Part shown: in pieces, positions 34,206 through 42,894 of the stretch
How the letters are laid out: the number at the start of each line of letters is the position of its first letter
How positions within the stretch are numbered: the first letter of the stretch is position 1
Assembly: GCF_014205295.1 (NCBI RefSeq)
Contig: NZ_JACHNF010000001.1
Coordinates: 186,001-250,000, forward strand
Direction of reading: 5' to 3'
DNA from: Kribbella solani
GTDB lineage: Bacteria > Actinomycetota > Actinomycetes > Propionibacteriales > Kribbellaceae
DNA length: 64,000 nt
Position numbers and translations under genes: made by a program
The notes under the pieces: model-generated
The model's input: the letters and a program-made list of their open reading frames with translations, nothing else
Told to the model about the DNA's origin: nothing
Databases searched by the model: none

Positions 34206-34556
34206 TAATCACCGCCTTGGCGAAAGAGCGGCTTGGTGAGGGTTGTTCGGATTGTGATACTGGTCTCGCTCGTGGAACATTCGACCACGTAGTGTCACAG
34301 GAAATCTTCGCCTGGTGTTCGGGAAAAGTTGTTCCGGAATCGGGCAAAGTCCGCGGGATTTACCGGGTTCGGAGCGACGTACGTCTCATGGCGGCGCGCC
34401 GATGGGTGCCGTGCCCCCGAATCCGTTACAGAATGGGGCTTGTAGCTGGTGAGCATTGTGCGGTGGGCTGTGTTCAGTCAGTGACAATTGGTGACGGTCC
34501 GTGATACAAACTCAAACACAGTCGACCGAGTGGGTTAGGAACAAGGGAGTGGCGAC
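34206..34556. other. Long non-coding spacer before the small membrane protein
   Basis: About 350 bases with no gene and lower GC than its surroundings. A plausible promoter, GTGACA at 34481-34486 and GATACA at 34503-34508 (16-base spacer), precedes the small membrane protein. No known riboswitch or tRNA is recognised. Confidence 0.5.
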
Positions 34557-34715
34557 ATGCCGAAGAAGCTGCTGATCTGGTCGCTCATCGCCTTTGCCGG
34601 CTTCTATCTGTTCACTCAGCCGGCGAACGCCGCGAACGCCGTCGGAGGCGCGTTCTCGGCGGTCGGCGACGCGTTCGGAAGTGTGATCACCTTCTTGACC
34701 GCGCTGTTCAGCTGA
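34557..34715 (+). CDS. 52-residue single-span membrane protein
   Basis: The frame starts MPKKLLIWSLIAFAGFYLF, with positive residues followed by a hydrophobic segment, then a small-residue amphipathic region rich in Ala and Gly, and ends FGSVITFLTALFS. AAGGGAG sits seven bases before the ATG. It could be an N-in membrane peptide or have a cleavable signal (QPANAANA). It is 86 bases upstream of the PH-domain gene and may be co-transcribed with it. No function is known. Confidence 0.75.
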   Translation: MPKKLLIWSLIAFAGFYLFTQPANAANAVGGAFSAVGDAFGSVITFLTALFS

Positions 34716-34801
34716 TCTGCCGCCGGGTGTCCCGTCGCGAGGCATCGTGCGGGACACTTGGACGTACGGGGTCACAACAGGCGTGACAGGGGAGTGAGTG
34801 G

Positions 34802-35515
34802 ATGGCCGGCATTGGCCTGTTCCGGATCTTCGACCCGAAGGTCCGGCGGCATTTGATCTCGGACGAGGGCGAAGTCGTCATCGACGAGGTGCGGCACCAC
34901 TGGATCGTGTTCGCGGTGCCGATGCTGGAGATCCTGCTCGCCACCGTGCTGCTGGTCGTGATGGTGCTGACCAAGCTCGGGGCGAACGTGGACCTGGTGC
35001 TGCTGGTGCTGGTCTTCGTACTGCTCGCGCATGCGTTCTGGAAGTTCCTGACCGAGCACCGGGACCGGTTCGTGGTCACCAACATGCGGGTGATGCGGAT
35101 CCGCGGCGTGTTCTCGCAGACCGTCGCGACCACCCCGATCGCGCGGATTCTTGACATCACGCTGGCCCGGCCGTGGCTGGGCCGGATTCTCGGCTACGGC
35201 CACTTCATCTTCGAGTCCGCCGCTCAGGACCAGGGTTTCCGGGAGATCAAGTTCGTCAGCCGGGCCTCCGACCGGGACCTGACCATCCAGCGCGTCATCC
35301 AGCGCACCGGGCTGCGGGCGTCCGCGAGCGTCGACGTGGTCCAGGGCGACGAGGACACCGACGACGACGGCACCGGCCCGATCGGCATGGACTCGACGCA
35401 GGAAGTGACCATCTCCACCCCCGCGCCGTCCTCTGCCCCCGGCGCCCACCAGTCCCGTCCCGCCGCCTCCAAGTCGATCTTCAACAGCGACCGCGGCAAC
35501 TGGACCGACGACTGA
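34802..35515 (+). CDS. Membrane PH-domain (bPH2/YdbT-like) protein
   Basis: 237 residues. Two adjacent membrane spans (WIVFAVPMLEILLATVLLVV, VDLVLLVLVFVLLAHAF) are followed by a bacterial PH domain (RDRFVVTNMRVMRIRGVF, ILDITLARPWLGRILGYG, FREIKFVSRASD) and an acidic, disordered C-terminus. Such proteins are membrane-associated and poorly understood. Start ATG at 34802. Two hairpins follow its stop, consistent with the end of a transcript. Confidence 0.85.
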   Translation: MAGIGLFRIFDPKVRRHLISDEGEVVIDEVRHHWIVFAVPMLEILLATVLLVVMVLTKLGANVDLVLLVLVFVLLAHAFWKFLTEHRDRFVVTNMRVMRIRGVFSQTVATTPIARILDITLARPWLGRILGYGHFIFESAAQDQGFREIKFVSRASDRDLTIQRVIQRTGLRASASVDVVQGDEDTDDDGTGPIGMDSTQEVTISTPAPSSAPGAHQSRPAASKSIFNSDRGNWTDD

Positions 35516-35551
35516 CCGAACGCGCTGACCGAGGTTGCCCCCTCAGTCACC

Positions 35552-35584
35552 GGGTTGCCCCCTGAAAATACGACGGGGCAACCC
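35552..35584. terminator. Hairpin between convergent genes
   Basis: GGGTTGCCCC at 35552-35561 pairs perfectly with GGGGCAACCC at 35575-35584 around a 13-base AT-containing loop. It lies between the PH-domain gene (+) and the sigma-factor gene (-), so it can stop transcription from both sides. Confidence 0.75.
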
Positions 35585-35590
35585 CGCGCT

Positions 35591-35608
35591 TGAGGGGATG
35601 CCCCCTCA
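35591..35608. terminator. Second hairpin overlapping the sigma-factor stop
   Basis: TGAGGGG-ATGC-CCCCTCA forms a 7-bp stem whose right arm includes the stop codon of the minus-strand sigma gene (35606-35608). Related GTTGCCCCCTCAG text occurs at 35533-35546, so one motif appears three times in 75 bases. Confidence 0.6.
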
Positions 35609-36925
35609 GCTGGAGGGTTCGGCCGGCGCGCCGGGCGGACGGGGGTGGGTTGGGGGGTGGGTGATGGATAGGTGTTGGAAGTGGGATTGGCGGTGTTCTC
35701 GGTGGGGGCGTTCGGGGTGGTTGAGGGGGGACGTGGCCAGGGCTTTGGTTAGTTCTGTGACGGCTTCGGGGTAGCGGGATTGGCGAGCGAGTAGTTCGGC
35801 GCGGATTGCGTGCCAGCGGGAGTTCTTGGGGATCTCGGTCAGCAGGTCTAGGGCTGTGGTGACCTGGCCGGTTTCGGCGATGGCTACGACTCGGGCCAGT
35901 TCGGCGGCGGGGTTGGGGGAGACCTCCAGCAGCAGGTCGTACAGCCGGACGATCTCGCGCCAGTCGGTCGCCGGGTAGCTCGGGACGCGGGCGTGTTCGG
36001 CGGCGATCGCGGCCTGCAGCTGGTACGCGTCGGCCTGCCGATCAGACCGTTCCAGCGAGTCGTTGAGCAGCGCCACGCCACGGGCGATCAGCTCCTGATC
36101 CCACCGCGAACGGTCCTGCCGATCGAGCGTCACCACCGCACCCGCCGCGTCGACCCGGGCCGGCCGCCGCGCCTCGGTCAGCAGCAGCAGTGCGAGCACC
36201 GCGGTCGGCGTCGCCTGATCAGGCAGCAGCGTATGCAGAAGCTCAGCTAGCCGAATCGCCTCAGTACAAAGATCGAGGTCGTACGCCGCGGAGCCCTCCG
36301 CCGGCGCATGCCCCGCCGTGTACAGACTGTGGATCACCGCGCACACCGCCGGCAGCCGATCGGGCAACTCAGGCTCGGCGGGCACCCGGTACGGGATCCG
36401 TGCGGCCGCGATCTTCTGCCGGGCACGCACCAGTCGTTTGGTGGTGGCGACCTCGGTACTCAGCAGAACGCCGGCGATCTGCGCCGGCGAGAGCCCACAC
36501 AGCGTACGAAGCGCCAGCGCGACCCGGGTCGGCGGTGACAGTGACGGATGGCAGCAGGTGAAGATCAGCCGGAGCAGGTCGTCCTGCACCACTTCCTCGG
36601 GCTCGACGACGCGCTCGAGGATGGCGTCCTGGTCGAGCTCCCGGCGGTTGAGTTCGAGCAGCTCGGAGCCGTCCCGTTCCTTGTCGGTACGGCGCTGCTC
36701 GCGGCGGATGATGTCGATCGCCTTCCGGCGGGCCGTGACGGTCAGCCAGGCGCGCGGCTCCGGCGGTACGCCGGTGACCGGCCAGGCGCCGAGCGCCGCC
36801 AGCGCGGCTTCCTGGACGGCGTCCTCGGCGAGCTGGACGTCGCCGACGGTCCGGATCAGGGTGGCGAGAATCCGCGTTCCCTCGATCCGGATCGTCTCGG
36901 CGATCACGTCGTAGCGCTGATCCAC
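35606..36925 (-). CDS. ECF42-type RNA polymerase sigma factor
   Basis: 439 residues. The sigma-2 region is near the N-terminus (LAEDAVQEAALAALGAW, RKAIDIIRREQRR). The sigma-4 region contains FTCCHPSL, ALRTLCGLSPAQIAGVLL and ATTKRLVRARQKIAAARIPY. The long C-terminal extension with TPR-like repeats (DLDLCTEAIRLAELL, RWDQELIARGVALLND) is the ECF42 hallmark. These sigma factors lack anti-sigma factors and are paired with YCII/DGPF proteins; one lies 32 bases upstream here. The last 40 residues are His/Pro rich. Confidence 0.92.
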   Translation of the reverse strand: MDQRYDVIAETIRIEGTRILATLIRTVGDVQLAEDAVQEAALAALGAWPVTGVPPEPRAWLTVTARRKAIDIIRREQRRTDKERDGSELLELNRRELDQDAILERVVEPEEVVQDDLLRLIFTCCHPSLSPPTRVALALRTLCGLSPAQIAGVLLSTEVATTKRLVRARQKIAAARIPYRVPAEPELPDRLPAVCAVIHSLYTAGHAPAEGSAAYDLDLCTEAIRLAELLHTLLPDQATPTAVLALLLLTEARRPARVDAAGAVVTLDRQDRSRWDQELIARGVALLNDSLERSDRQADAYQLQAAIAAEHARVPSYPATDWREIVRLYDLLLEVSPNPAAELARVVAIAETGQVTTALDLLTEIPKNSRWHAIRAELLARQSRYPEAVTELTKALATSPLNHPERPHREHRQSHFQHLSITHPPTHPRPPGAPAEPSS

Positions 36926-36957
36926 CGGTCCGCTACTCCATCGACCTCGTCCGCCCG

Positions 36958-37305
36958 CTACTTGGCCAGAATCACTGGGCGCACCTCGACGGCACCGCCC
37001 CAGGCCGCCGGGATCTCGGCCGCGATCTTCACCGCTGCCTCCAGGTCATCGGCCTCGATCAGGTAGTAGCCGGTCAGCGCTTCCTTGGTCTCGGCGTACG
37101 GGCCGTCGGTGGTCACCACCGGCCCGCCGCGGGCGCCCTCCACCCGGACGACGGTCGCCGTCGCGGTCGGGTGCAGGACGGCGCTCGCCTTGACCTGTTC
37201 GGCGTACTCCACGCCGAACCGCCGGTACTCGGCGAGCTCGTCGGCCTGCTCGGGCGCCCACCAGTCGACGTCGGCGGTGTAGGTCAGTGCAAGGTACTGC
37301 GCCAT
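36958..37305 (-). CDS. YCII/DGPF-domain protein, partner of ECF42 sigma
   Basis: 115 residues of the YCII fold with TTDGPYAETKEALTGYYLIEA, which holds the DGPF-like motif (here DGPY). It ends VEVRPVIL, as does the second copy in this window. The start ATG at 37305 follows AAGGAGG with ideal spacing. It is transcribed before the sigma factor and should be co-transcribed with it. YCII proteins are often the most strongly controlled target of ECF42. Confidence 0.9.
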   Translation of the reverse strand: MAQYLALTYTADVDWWAPEQADELAEYRRFGVEYAEQVKASAVLHPTATATVVRVEGARGGPVVTTDGPYAETKEALTGYYLIEADDLEAAVKIAAEIPAAWGGAVEVRPVILAK

Positions 37306-37381
37306 CGGAATCCTCCTTCGCGATGAAACCACTGTGGTCTCTCGGGAAAGGAACGAACAGCCGGACGCGCGGAGGACATCG

Positions 37382-38245
37382 TCACTGGGTCGCCTCCGAA
37401 ACCCGGCCACGGAAGGCGCGGAGGACGTCGAGGTCGCCGCTTGCTTGAACCACTTCGTCCCCGGCCCGCCCCCACAACCAGAGATAAACCTGCGCAGGCT
37501 CCCCAAAAACCACCACCGCGGCATCACCGGCAACCACCGGATCGCCGGTTGTGGATGGATGGTGGGGAGACGCGGCATCGCCGGTAGTGGGTGGTTGGTG
37601 GGTTGGTGCGGCATCACCGGTCGGGGATGGGTGGTGGGGAGGGGCTGAGGTGGGTGGGGTTAGCTGGCTGGGGGTGTCTTGTTGCACGGTGATGGTGGTT
37701 GCGGTGGCTTGGAGGGTCCAGGCGTGGGTGGGGGTGGTGATGCGGACAGTGGCGTCGACCGGGAACTTGGTGTCGCCTTCTTCCCACCATGGGCCGGCGA
37801 CGGTGGGGTAGAGCACCTCGTCGATCCCGTCCAGGGCCAGCTCCGGGTCGATCGGGGTGACCGCGTCGTGTGCCTGCTCGACGTCGATCCGATGGATCAC
37901 CGTCTCGTGTGCCATCCGCCGGTACCAGAACCCCGACGTACTGTCGCGCGGGCTGAACGTCCAGGTCGGCAGCTCCGTACCGGCCTGTTCGAGCGCGGCG
38001 ACGATCGCGGCGCGGGTCTCGTCGTACCACTCCATGGTCTTCAGGCCGGAGAAGTCCAGCGGCCACGGATCCGGGAGCGCGCCGTGTTTCAGCACCTCGA
38101 TCTTGTGTACGTAAACCTGCGCCACGTGCCGGACCGCGTCGTCGACCGTCCACCCCGGACAGCTGGGCACCGGCGCGTCCAGCCCGCGCCGCGCCACCGC
38201 GCCCAGCCGCGCGCTGTCGGCGCGAACATGCTCCAGATAATCCAT
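37382..38245 (-). CDS. Maleylpyruvate isomerase-fold (MDMPI) enzyme with repeat insertion
   Basis: 287 residues. The N-terminal four-helix DinB/MDMPI domain starts MDYLEHVRADSARLGAVA, with CPGWTVDDAVRHVAQVYVHK and the metal-binding His in HETVIHRIDVEQAHDA. The C-terminal MDMPI domain (FPVDATVRITTPTHAWTLQA to GEPAQVYLWLWGRA) is interrupted by about 45 residues of repeats of the type HPSTTGDAA. It is probably a mycothiol-dependent enzyme; the substrate is unknown. The start ATG at 38245 fits the family. Confidence 0.83.
   Translation of the reverse strand: MDYLEHVRADSARLGAVARRGLDAPVPSCPGWTVDDAVRHVAQVYVHKIEVLKHGALPDPWPLDFSGLKTMEWYDETRAAIVAALEQAGTELPTWTFSPRDSTSGFWYRRMAHETVIHRIDVEQAHDAVTPIDPELALDGIDEVLYPTVAGPWWEEGDTKFPVDATVRITTPTHAWTLQATATTITVQQDTPSQLTPPTSAPPHHPSPTGDAAPTHQPPTTGDAASPHHPSTTGDPVVAGDAAVVVFGEPAQVYLWLWGRAGDEVVQASGDLDVLRAFRGRVSEATQ
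37518..37655. repeat. Degenerate tandem repeat inside the MDMPI gene
   Basis: Three imperfect units of roughly 36-50 bases, each containing GCGGCATCACCGG or a variant followed by GTGGATGGTGGGG-like text. They encode the His/Pro/Thr/Gly insertion in the C-terminal domain. Confidence 0.65.
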
Positions 38246-38317
38246 CTCCGCACCCTCGCAGAGCCCACCGACAGTTTCTCCCGCCCGGCGGATGGCGCAA
38301 CGGCTAATGTTCCGCAC

Positions 38318-38821
38318 ATGGTGAGGAAGAGGGCGTTGCCGTTCGATCCGATCGACGAGGCGTCGCGGCAGTGGGGGCGGCGGTGGGGCGCGGTCGAGCA
38401 GATGCGGGCCGTGACGTCGCTGATGCGCGCGCAGCAGATCGTGATCAACGAACTGGACGACATCCTCCGCAAGCACGGGCTGACCTTCGCGCGGTTCGAG
38501 GCGCTGGTACTGCTCACGTTCTCCCGGCGCGGGTCGTTGCCGCTGGGGAAGATGGGCGAGCGGCTGCAGGTACATCCCACGTCCGTGACGTCGATCGTCC
38601 GCCGGCTGGAGGCGGCCGGCCTGGTCACTCGTACGCCGCACCCGGACGACGGCCGCGCCATTCTCTGCGAGATCACCCCGGACGGCCGCGAGCTGGTCGA
38701 GCGCGCCACCGCCGACCTGGTCGCCGCCGACTTCGCCCTCCGCGGCCTCAGCGACGACCAGCTGGCCATGCTCTGGTCGGTCCTGGAACCCCTCCGGCAC
38801 AACGCCGGCGACTTCACCTGA
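38318..38821 (+). CDS. MarR-family transcriptional regulator
   Basis: 167 residues with a winged helix: LTFARFEALVLLTFSRRGSL, GKMGERLQVHPTSVTSIVRRL (recognition helix) and the wing RTPHPDDGRAILCEITPDG. It is divergent from the MDMPI gene across 72 bases, which suggests it controls that gene and itself. Start ATG at 38318. Confidence 0.9.
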   Translation: MVRKRALPFDPIDEASRQWGRRWGAVEQMRAVTSLMRAQQIVINELDDILRKHGLTFARFEALVLLTFSRRGSLPLGKMGERLQVHPTSVTSIVRRLEAAGLVTRTPHPDDGRAILCEITPDGRELVERATADLVAADFALRGLSDDQLAMLWSVLEPLRHNAGDFT

Positions 38822-38888
38822 CCCACCCACGACCCCGTTCCCGGCCGGGTTCGGGTGTTACGCGCGTGCTAAAAGTTCATTTCCTACT

Positions 38889-38905
38889 GAAACTTCCCAA
38901 GTTTC
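38889..38905. promoter_or_regulatory. Operator-like palindrome upstream of the peptide operon
   Basis: GAAACTT-CCC-AAGTTTC is a perfect 7-3-7 inverted repeat, with a third half-site AAAGTT about 12 bases to its left. TTGACC, a plausible -35, is at 38910-38915. The 172-base gap before the peptide-binding protein otherwise contains only a GC-rich stretch. The GbsR/MarR regulator encoded inside the operon is a candidate ligand. Confidence 0.6.
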
Positions 38906-38993
38906 GCTATTGACCTGCATCGGGCCAGCCCTCAAGATCGGGGATCAAAGCCGGCCCGCCCCCTGCTGGGCCGGGATTCAGTTGGAGGACCTC

Positions 38994-40580
38994 ATGAAGC
39001 GTGCCGCGGCCGTTCTCCTCGCCGGTGCCCTCGCTCTGACCGGCTGTTCCGGTGGTGGTTCCGGGTCGTCGGACGCCGGCGGGACGAAGTCGGTCTCGTT
39101 CGCCGTGTCCGATCCGGTGACCCTCAACCCGGGCCGCCAGACGGTGGCGTTCACGCAGGTCAAGGAGCTGTTCGCGAGCCTGACGTTCGTGAAGGCCGAC
39201 GGGTCCGTGACCTACCTGAACGCCGAGTCGGTGAAGTCGTCCGACGCCGTGCACTGGACCGTGAAGCTGCGCCCGGGCTGGACCTTCCACAACGGCGAGA
39301 AGGTGACCGCCGAGAGCTACGTGCGGGCGTGGAACACGGTCGCGTACGGCCCGAACGCCTGGGAGAACAGCGGTCAGCTGGTGAACATCGCCGGGTACGA
39401 CGCGCTGAACCCGGCGAAGGGCAAGCCGGCCACCACGCAAATGTCCGGCCTGAAGGTGGTCGACGACCTGACCTTCACGGTGACGCTGAAGAGCCCGGAC
39501 GGTCAGTTCCCGGTGCAGTTGTCGCAGGCGCAGTCCGGGTTCTTCGCGCTGCCCGAGGTGGCGTACAAGGACTTCGACGCGTTCGCGAAGCAGCCGGTCG
39601 GCAACGGCCCGTTCGAGATGGTCGGCAGTTACACCGAGAACGAGCCGATGACGGTCAAGCGGTTCGGCGCGTACCAGGGCCCGAAGCCGACCGTCGACGA
39701 GATCGTGTTCAAGCCGTACACCGACATGACGACCGCGTACACCGACGTCCAGGCGGGAAACACCGACATCCTGTTTGTACCGGCGGCCCGGATGGCGCAG
39801 GTGAAGAAGGACTTCGGCGACCGGGCGTACGTGTTCCAGGGCCTCGGGATGAACTATCTCGGGCTGCCGCTGTGGGACAAGCGCTACCAGGACGTACGGG
39901 TTCGGCAGGCGATCTCGATGGCGATCGACCGGCAGGCCGTCAGCAACGTGATCTACGGCGGCATCTGGGAGCCGGCCACCGCGCTGACCCCGCCGGGTGA
40001 GCCGGGTACGCCGAAGGGGCTGTGCGGCGAGCTCTGCACGTTCAACCCGGCGAAGGCGAAGCAGTTGCTGGCCGAGGCCGGTGGGTTCGATGGCAAGATG
40101 GAGATCCGGTACCCGGGTGGTTCCGGCCTGGACGATCTCTACAACGCGTACGCGAACCAGCTTCGGCAGAATCTCGGCATCAAGGACGTGACCGCGACGC
40201 CGACCACCGACTTCCCCGAGTTCCAGAAGCTGCGCAACGAGCGGAAGCTGAGCGGCCCGTACTTCTCCCGCTGGGGCGCCCTGTACGCGAGCCAGCAGAA
40301 CACGCTGCGCTCCTTCTACACGAAGTCCGGCGGCTGCGTGAACTGCATCCCGCACTACACCCCGCAGATCGACCAGCTGCTGGCGAAGGCGGACGGCCAG
40401 GTCGACCCGCAGAAGGCGATCGAGGGGTACGTCGACGTGCAGAAGGCGATCATGAAGGACTTCCCGGCGCCGCCGATGTTCTTCGAGAAGTACACGTACG
40501 CGACCTCGGACCGGGTCGCCAAGCTGGTCGAGGGCGCCGGCGCCTTCGAACTCGAGAACACCGTCATGGCGGACAACTGA
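38994..40580 (+). CDS. Peptide ABC transporter substrate-binding lipoprotein (SBP_bac_5)
   Basis: 528 residues with a lipobox LTGC (Cys 18) and a DppA/OppA-type fold: LRPGWTFHNGEKVTAESYVRA, a QPVGNGPFEMV block and VRQAISMAIDRQAV. It binds oligopeptides or related ligands for the permeases downstream. GGAGG is eight bases before the ATG at 38994; upstream in-frame codons are not a signal peptide. The stop overlaps the M14 gene start (TGATG). Confidence 0.93.
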   Translation: MKRAAAVLLAGALALTGCSGGGSGSSDAGGTKSVSFAVSDPVTLNPGRQTVAFTQVKELFASLTFVKADGSVTYLNAESVKSSDAVHWTVKLRPGWTFHNGEKVTAESYVRAWNTVAYGPNAWENSGQLVNIAGYDALNPAKGKPATTQMSGLKVVDDLTFTVTLKSPDGQFPVQLSQAQSGFFALPEVAYKDFDAFAKQPVGNGPFEMVGSYTENEPMTVKRFGAYQGPKPTVDEIVFKPYTDMTTAYTDVQAGNTDILFVPAARMAQVKKDFGDRAYVFQGLGMNYLGLPLWDKRYQDVRVRQAISMAIDRQAVSNVIYGGIWEPATALTPPGEPGTPKGLCGELCTFNPAKAKQLLAEAGGFDGKMEIRYPGGSGLDDLYNAYANQLRQNLGIKDVTATPTTDFPEFQKLRNERKLSGPYFSRWGALYASQQNTLRSFYTKSGGCVNCIPHYTPQIDQLLAKADGQVDPQKAIEGYVDVQKAIMKDFPAPPMFFEKYTYATSDRVAKLVEGAGAFELENTVMADN

Positions 40581-41968
40581 TGCCTGCTGTTCCCAATGTT
40601 CCCGCCGGTGCCCCGCTCCAGGTCATCCTGGAGCGGGCGCACCGCGTCCCGGACCTCGACCACTTCCCGGGCGTCGACGAGATCAACACCCGCCTCGACG
40701 CGCTCGCCGCGAAACACCCCGACCTGGTCACCAGGCGACGGATCGGTACGTCCCGGCTGGGCGACCCGATCACGATGTACTCGATCGGCGACGGCCCCGA
40801 CCAGGCGCTGATGTACGCCGGGGTGCACCCGAACGAGCCGATCGGTTTCTGGACCGCGATCCATCTCGCGGAGGAGCTCTGCGCCGACCCGGACCTGCGT
40901 GCGTCCTGCCGGTGGAACATCATCGGCTGTATCGACCCGGACGGCACCCGCCTGAACGAAGGCTGGTTCGACGGCCCGTTCAACCGGGTGCACTACAGCG
41001 CGCACTTCCACCGCCCGGCGCCCGCGGAGCAGGTCGAGTGGTCGTTCCCGTTCCAGTACAAGGACGCGTACTTCGACCGCGTGATGCCGGAGACGCTCGC
41101 CCTGATGCGGGTGATCGACGAGCTGAAGCCGGTGGTCGCGGTCTCGCTGCACAACACCGAGCTCGGCGGCGTGTACTACTACGTCACCGCCGAGCTCGAC
41201 GGCTTCGTCGAGGAACTACACGCGATCGCCGCGTCGTTCGGGCTGCCGCTCGACTTGGGCGAGGCGGAGACCCCGGCCGTACGGCAGCTCGGTCCGGCCG
41301 TCTTCGAGATGATCTCGGCCCAGGCGAACTACGACTACGCCGAGAAGCTCGGCGTGCCGACCCCGGATCAGTCCGGCGACTCGTCGGCCGCGTACGCGGG
41401 ACGGCACGGCACGATCAGCCTGGTCGCCGAGTTGCCGTACTGGACGCACCCCTCGGCGGACGACCAGTCCGAGACGGACGCGTCGTACGGCAAGCTGCTG
41501 GACGATGCCGCCGATGAGCTCGACGGCAATCTCCAGGCGATGAACGAGATCTTCGAGCAGGCCCGCCCGTACCTGTCGGACGATTCCCAGCTGGTCCGCG
41601 GGATCGCCGCCTTCCTGCCGTACCTGCTCCGCCGCCCGGAGCGGGACCGGCGGCGGGCGGCCGAGGTCGACGCGAACCGGCCGGCCACCGTCGCGGAGGC
41701 GTTCGGTCTGCCCGACACGAACCGCATGTACCGGCTCCGCTTCGGCGGGATGCTGCTGCGCGCTATCGAGGGTGAGATCGCCCGCGGCAGCGCGTCGGCC
41801 GCGCTGCATCCGCCCGCCCGGCGGATGCGTGCGCTGTACAGCGATTGGCAGGACGAGGCCGCGACGCTGGACGCCCAGCTGCGCACGATCCCGATCAAGG
41901 ACCTGGTCGGAGTGCAGTACGCCGCGGCGCTCGCGTTGCTGGATGCCGTCCGGAGAAGGGCGGACTGA
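40580..41968 (+). CDS. M14-family zinc carboxypeptidase
   Basis: 462 residues, no signal peptide. The zinc ligands His 83 and Glu 86 are in AGVHPNEPIGF, with the third His in VVAVSLHNTELGG. The catalytic Glu is likely in ISLVAELPYWTHP. It should cut C-terminal residues from imported peptides in the cytoplasm. It is embedded in the peptide-uptake operon, overlapping both neighbours by one base, so uptake and degradation are produced together. Confidence 0.88.
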   Translation: MPAVPNVPAGAPLQVILERAHRVPDLDHFPGVDEINTRLDALAAKHPDLVTRRRIGTSRLGDPITMYSIGDGPDQALMYAGVHPNEPIGFWTAIHLAEELCADPDLRASCRWNIIGCIDPDGTRLNEGWFDGPFNRVHYSAHFHRPAPAEQVEWSFPFQYKDAYFDRVMPETLALMRVIDELKPVVAVSLHNTELGGVYYYVTAELDGFVEELHAIAASFGLPLDLGEAETPAVRQLGPAVFEMISAQANYDYAEKLGVPTPDQSGDSSAAYAGRHGTISLVAELPYWTHPSADDQSETDASYGKLLDDAADELDGNLQAMNEIFEQARPYLSDDSQLVRGIAAFLPYLLRRPERDRRRAAEVDANRPATVAEAFGLPDTNRMYRLRFGGMLLRAIEGEIARGSASAALHPPARRMRALYSDWQDEAATLDAQLRTIPIKDLVGVQYAAALALLDAVRRRAD

Positions 41969-42894
41969 TGCTGCGCTTCACCATCCGGCGTTTGATCGAG
42001 CTCGTGCTGGTGTTCTTCGGGGTCACGTTCGCCATCTACGCGGCGGTGTTCGCGCTGCCTGGTGACCCGATCTCCAGTCTGGGCGGCGATCAGCCGCTGT
42101 CCCCGGCCGTGGTCGAACGCATCCGGGACCTGTACCACTTGAACGATCCGCTCTGGTCGCAGTACCTGCGCTATCTCGGCAATCTGGTCACCGGCGACCT
42201 CGGCGTCGACTTCCGCGGCCGCTCGGTGGCCGAGCGGCTGGCGACGCGCTGGCCGGTGACGATCCGGCTGGCGCTGACGGCGTGGGTGATCCAGGTCGTG
42301 ATCGGTGTCGGCCTCGGCCTGGTCGCCGGGCTGCGGAAGAACACCTGGATCGACCGTGGCGTGCTGATCCTGACCATCCTGATCGCGTCCGTGCCGATCT
42401 TCGTGATGGCGGTGACGGCGCAGCTGGTGTTCGGCGTGAAGCTGTCGATCCTGCCGATCGCGGGCGTGAGCGACGGCTGGCCGACGTCTTACTTGCTGCC
42501 GGCAACGGTTCTGGCGATCTACGGTCTGGCCGCGGTCGCCCGGCTGACGCGGGGGAGCGTGGTCGACACGATGAGCTCCGACTTCGTCCGCGCGCTGTGG
42601 GCCAAGGGCCTGTCCCGGCGCCGGGTGATCGGCGTGCACGTACTGCGCAACTCCTCGATCCCGGTGCTGACCTATCTCGCGATCGACCTCGGCGCGCTGC
42701 TCGGCGGCGCCGTCGTGACGGAAGGCATCTTCAACCTGCCCGGCGTCGGTCAGCTGCTGTTCGAGTCGATCCGGGTACACGAGGGGCCGACCGTGGTCGG
42801 CATCGCGACAGCGCTGATCCTGATCTTCCTGCTGACGAGCGTGGTCGTCGACCTGCTCAACTCCCTCCTCGACCCGAGGATTCGCCATGACTGA
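41968..42894 (+). CDS. Peptide ABC transporter permease (DppB type)
   Basis: 308 residues with six spans, starting MLRFTIRRLIELVLVFFGVT. It has the DppB N-terminal motif ALPGDP, an EAA loop (FVRALWAKGLSRRRVIGVHV) and the C-terminal block GAVVTEGIFNLPGVGQLL. The start ATG overlaps the M14 stop (TGATG at 41966-41970). Confidence 0.94.
   Translation: MLRFTIRRLIELVLVFFGVTFAIYAAVFALPGDPISSLGGDQPLSPAVVERIRDLYHLNDPLWSQYLRYLGNLVTGDLGVDFRGRSVAERLATRWPVTIRLALTAWVIQVVIGVGLGLVAGLRKNTWIDRGVLILTILIASVPIFVMAVTAQLVFGVKLSILPIAGVSDGWPTSYLLPATVLAIYGLAAVARLTRGSVVDTMSSDFVRALWAKGLSRRRVIGVHVLRNSSIPVLTYLAIDLGALLGGAVVTEGIFNLPGVGQLLFESIRVHEGPTVVGIATALILIFLLTSVVVDLLNSLLDPRIRHD

Noticed and set aside
34206..34556. Cobalamin or c-di-AMP riboswitch in the spacer after meaB
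   Set aside because: No recognisable B12-box or ydaO core was found by eye, and the downstream genes are not B12 or wall-growth genes of the usual kind.
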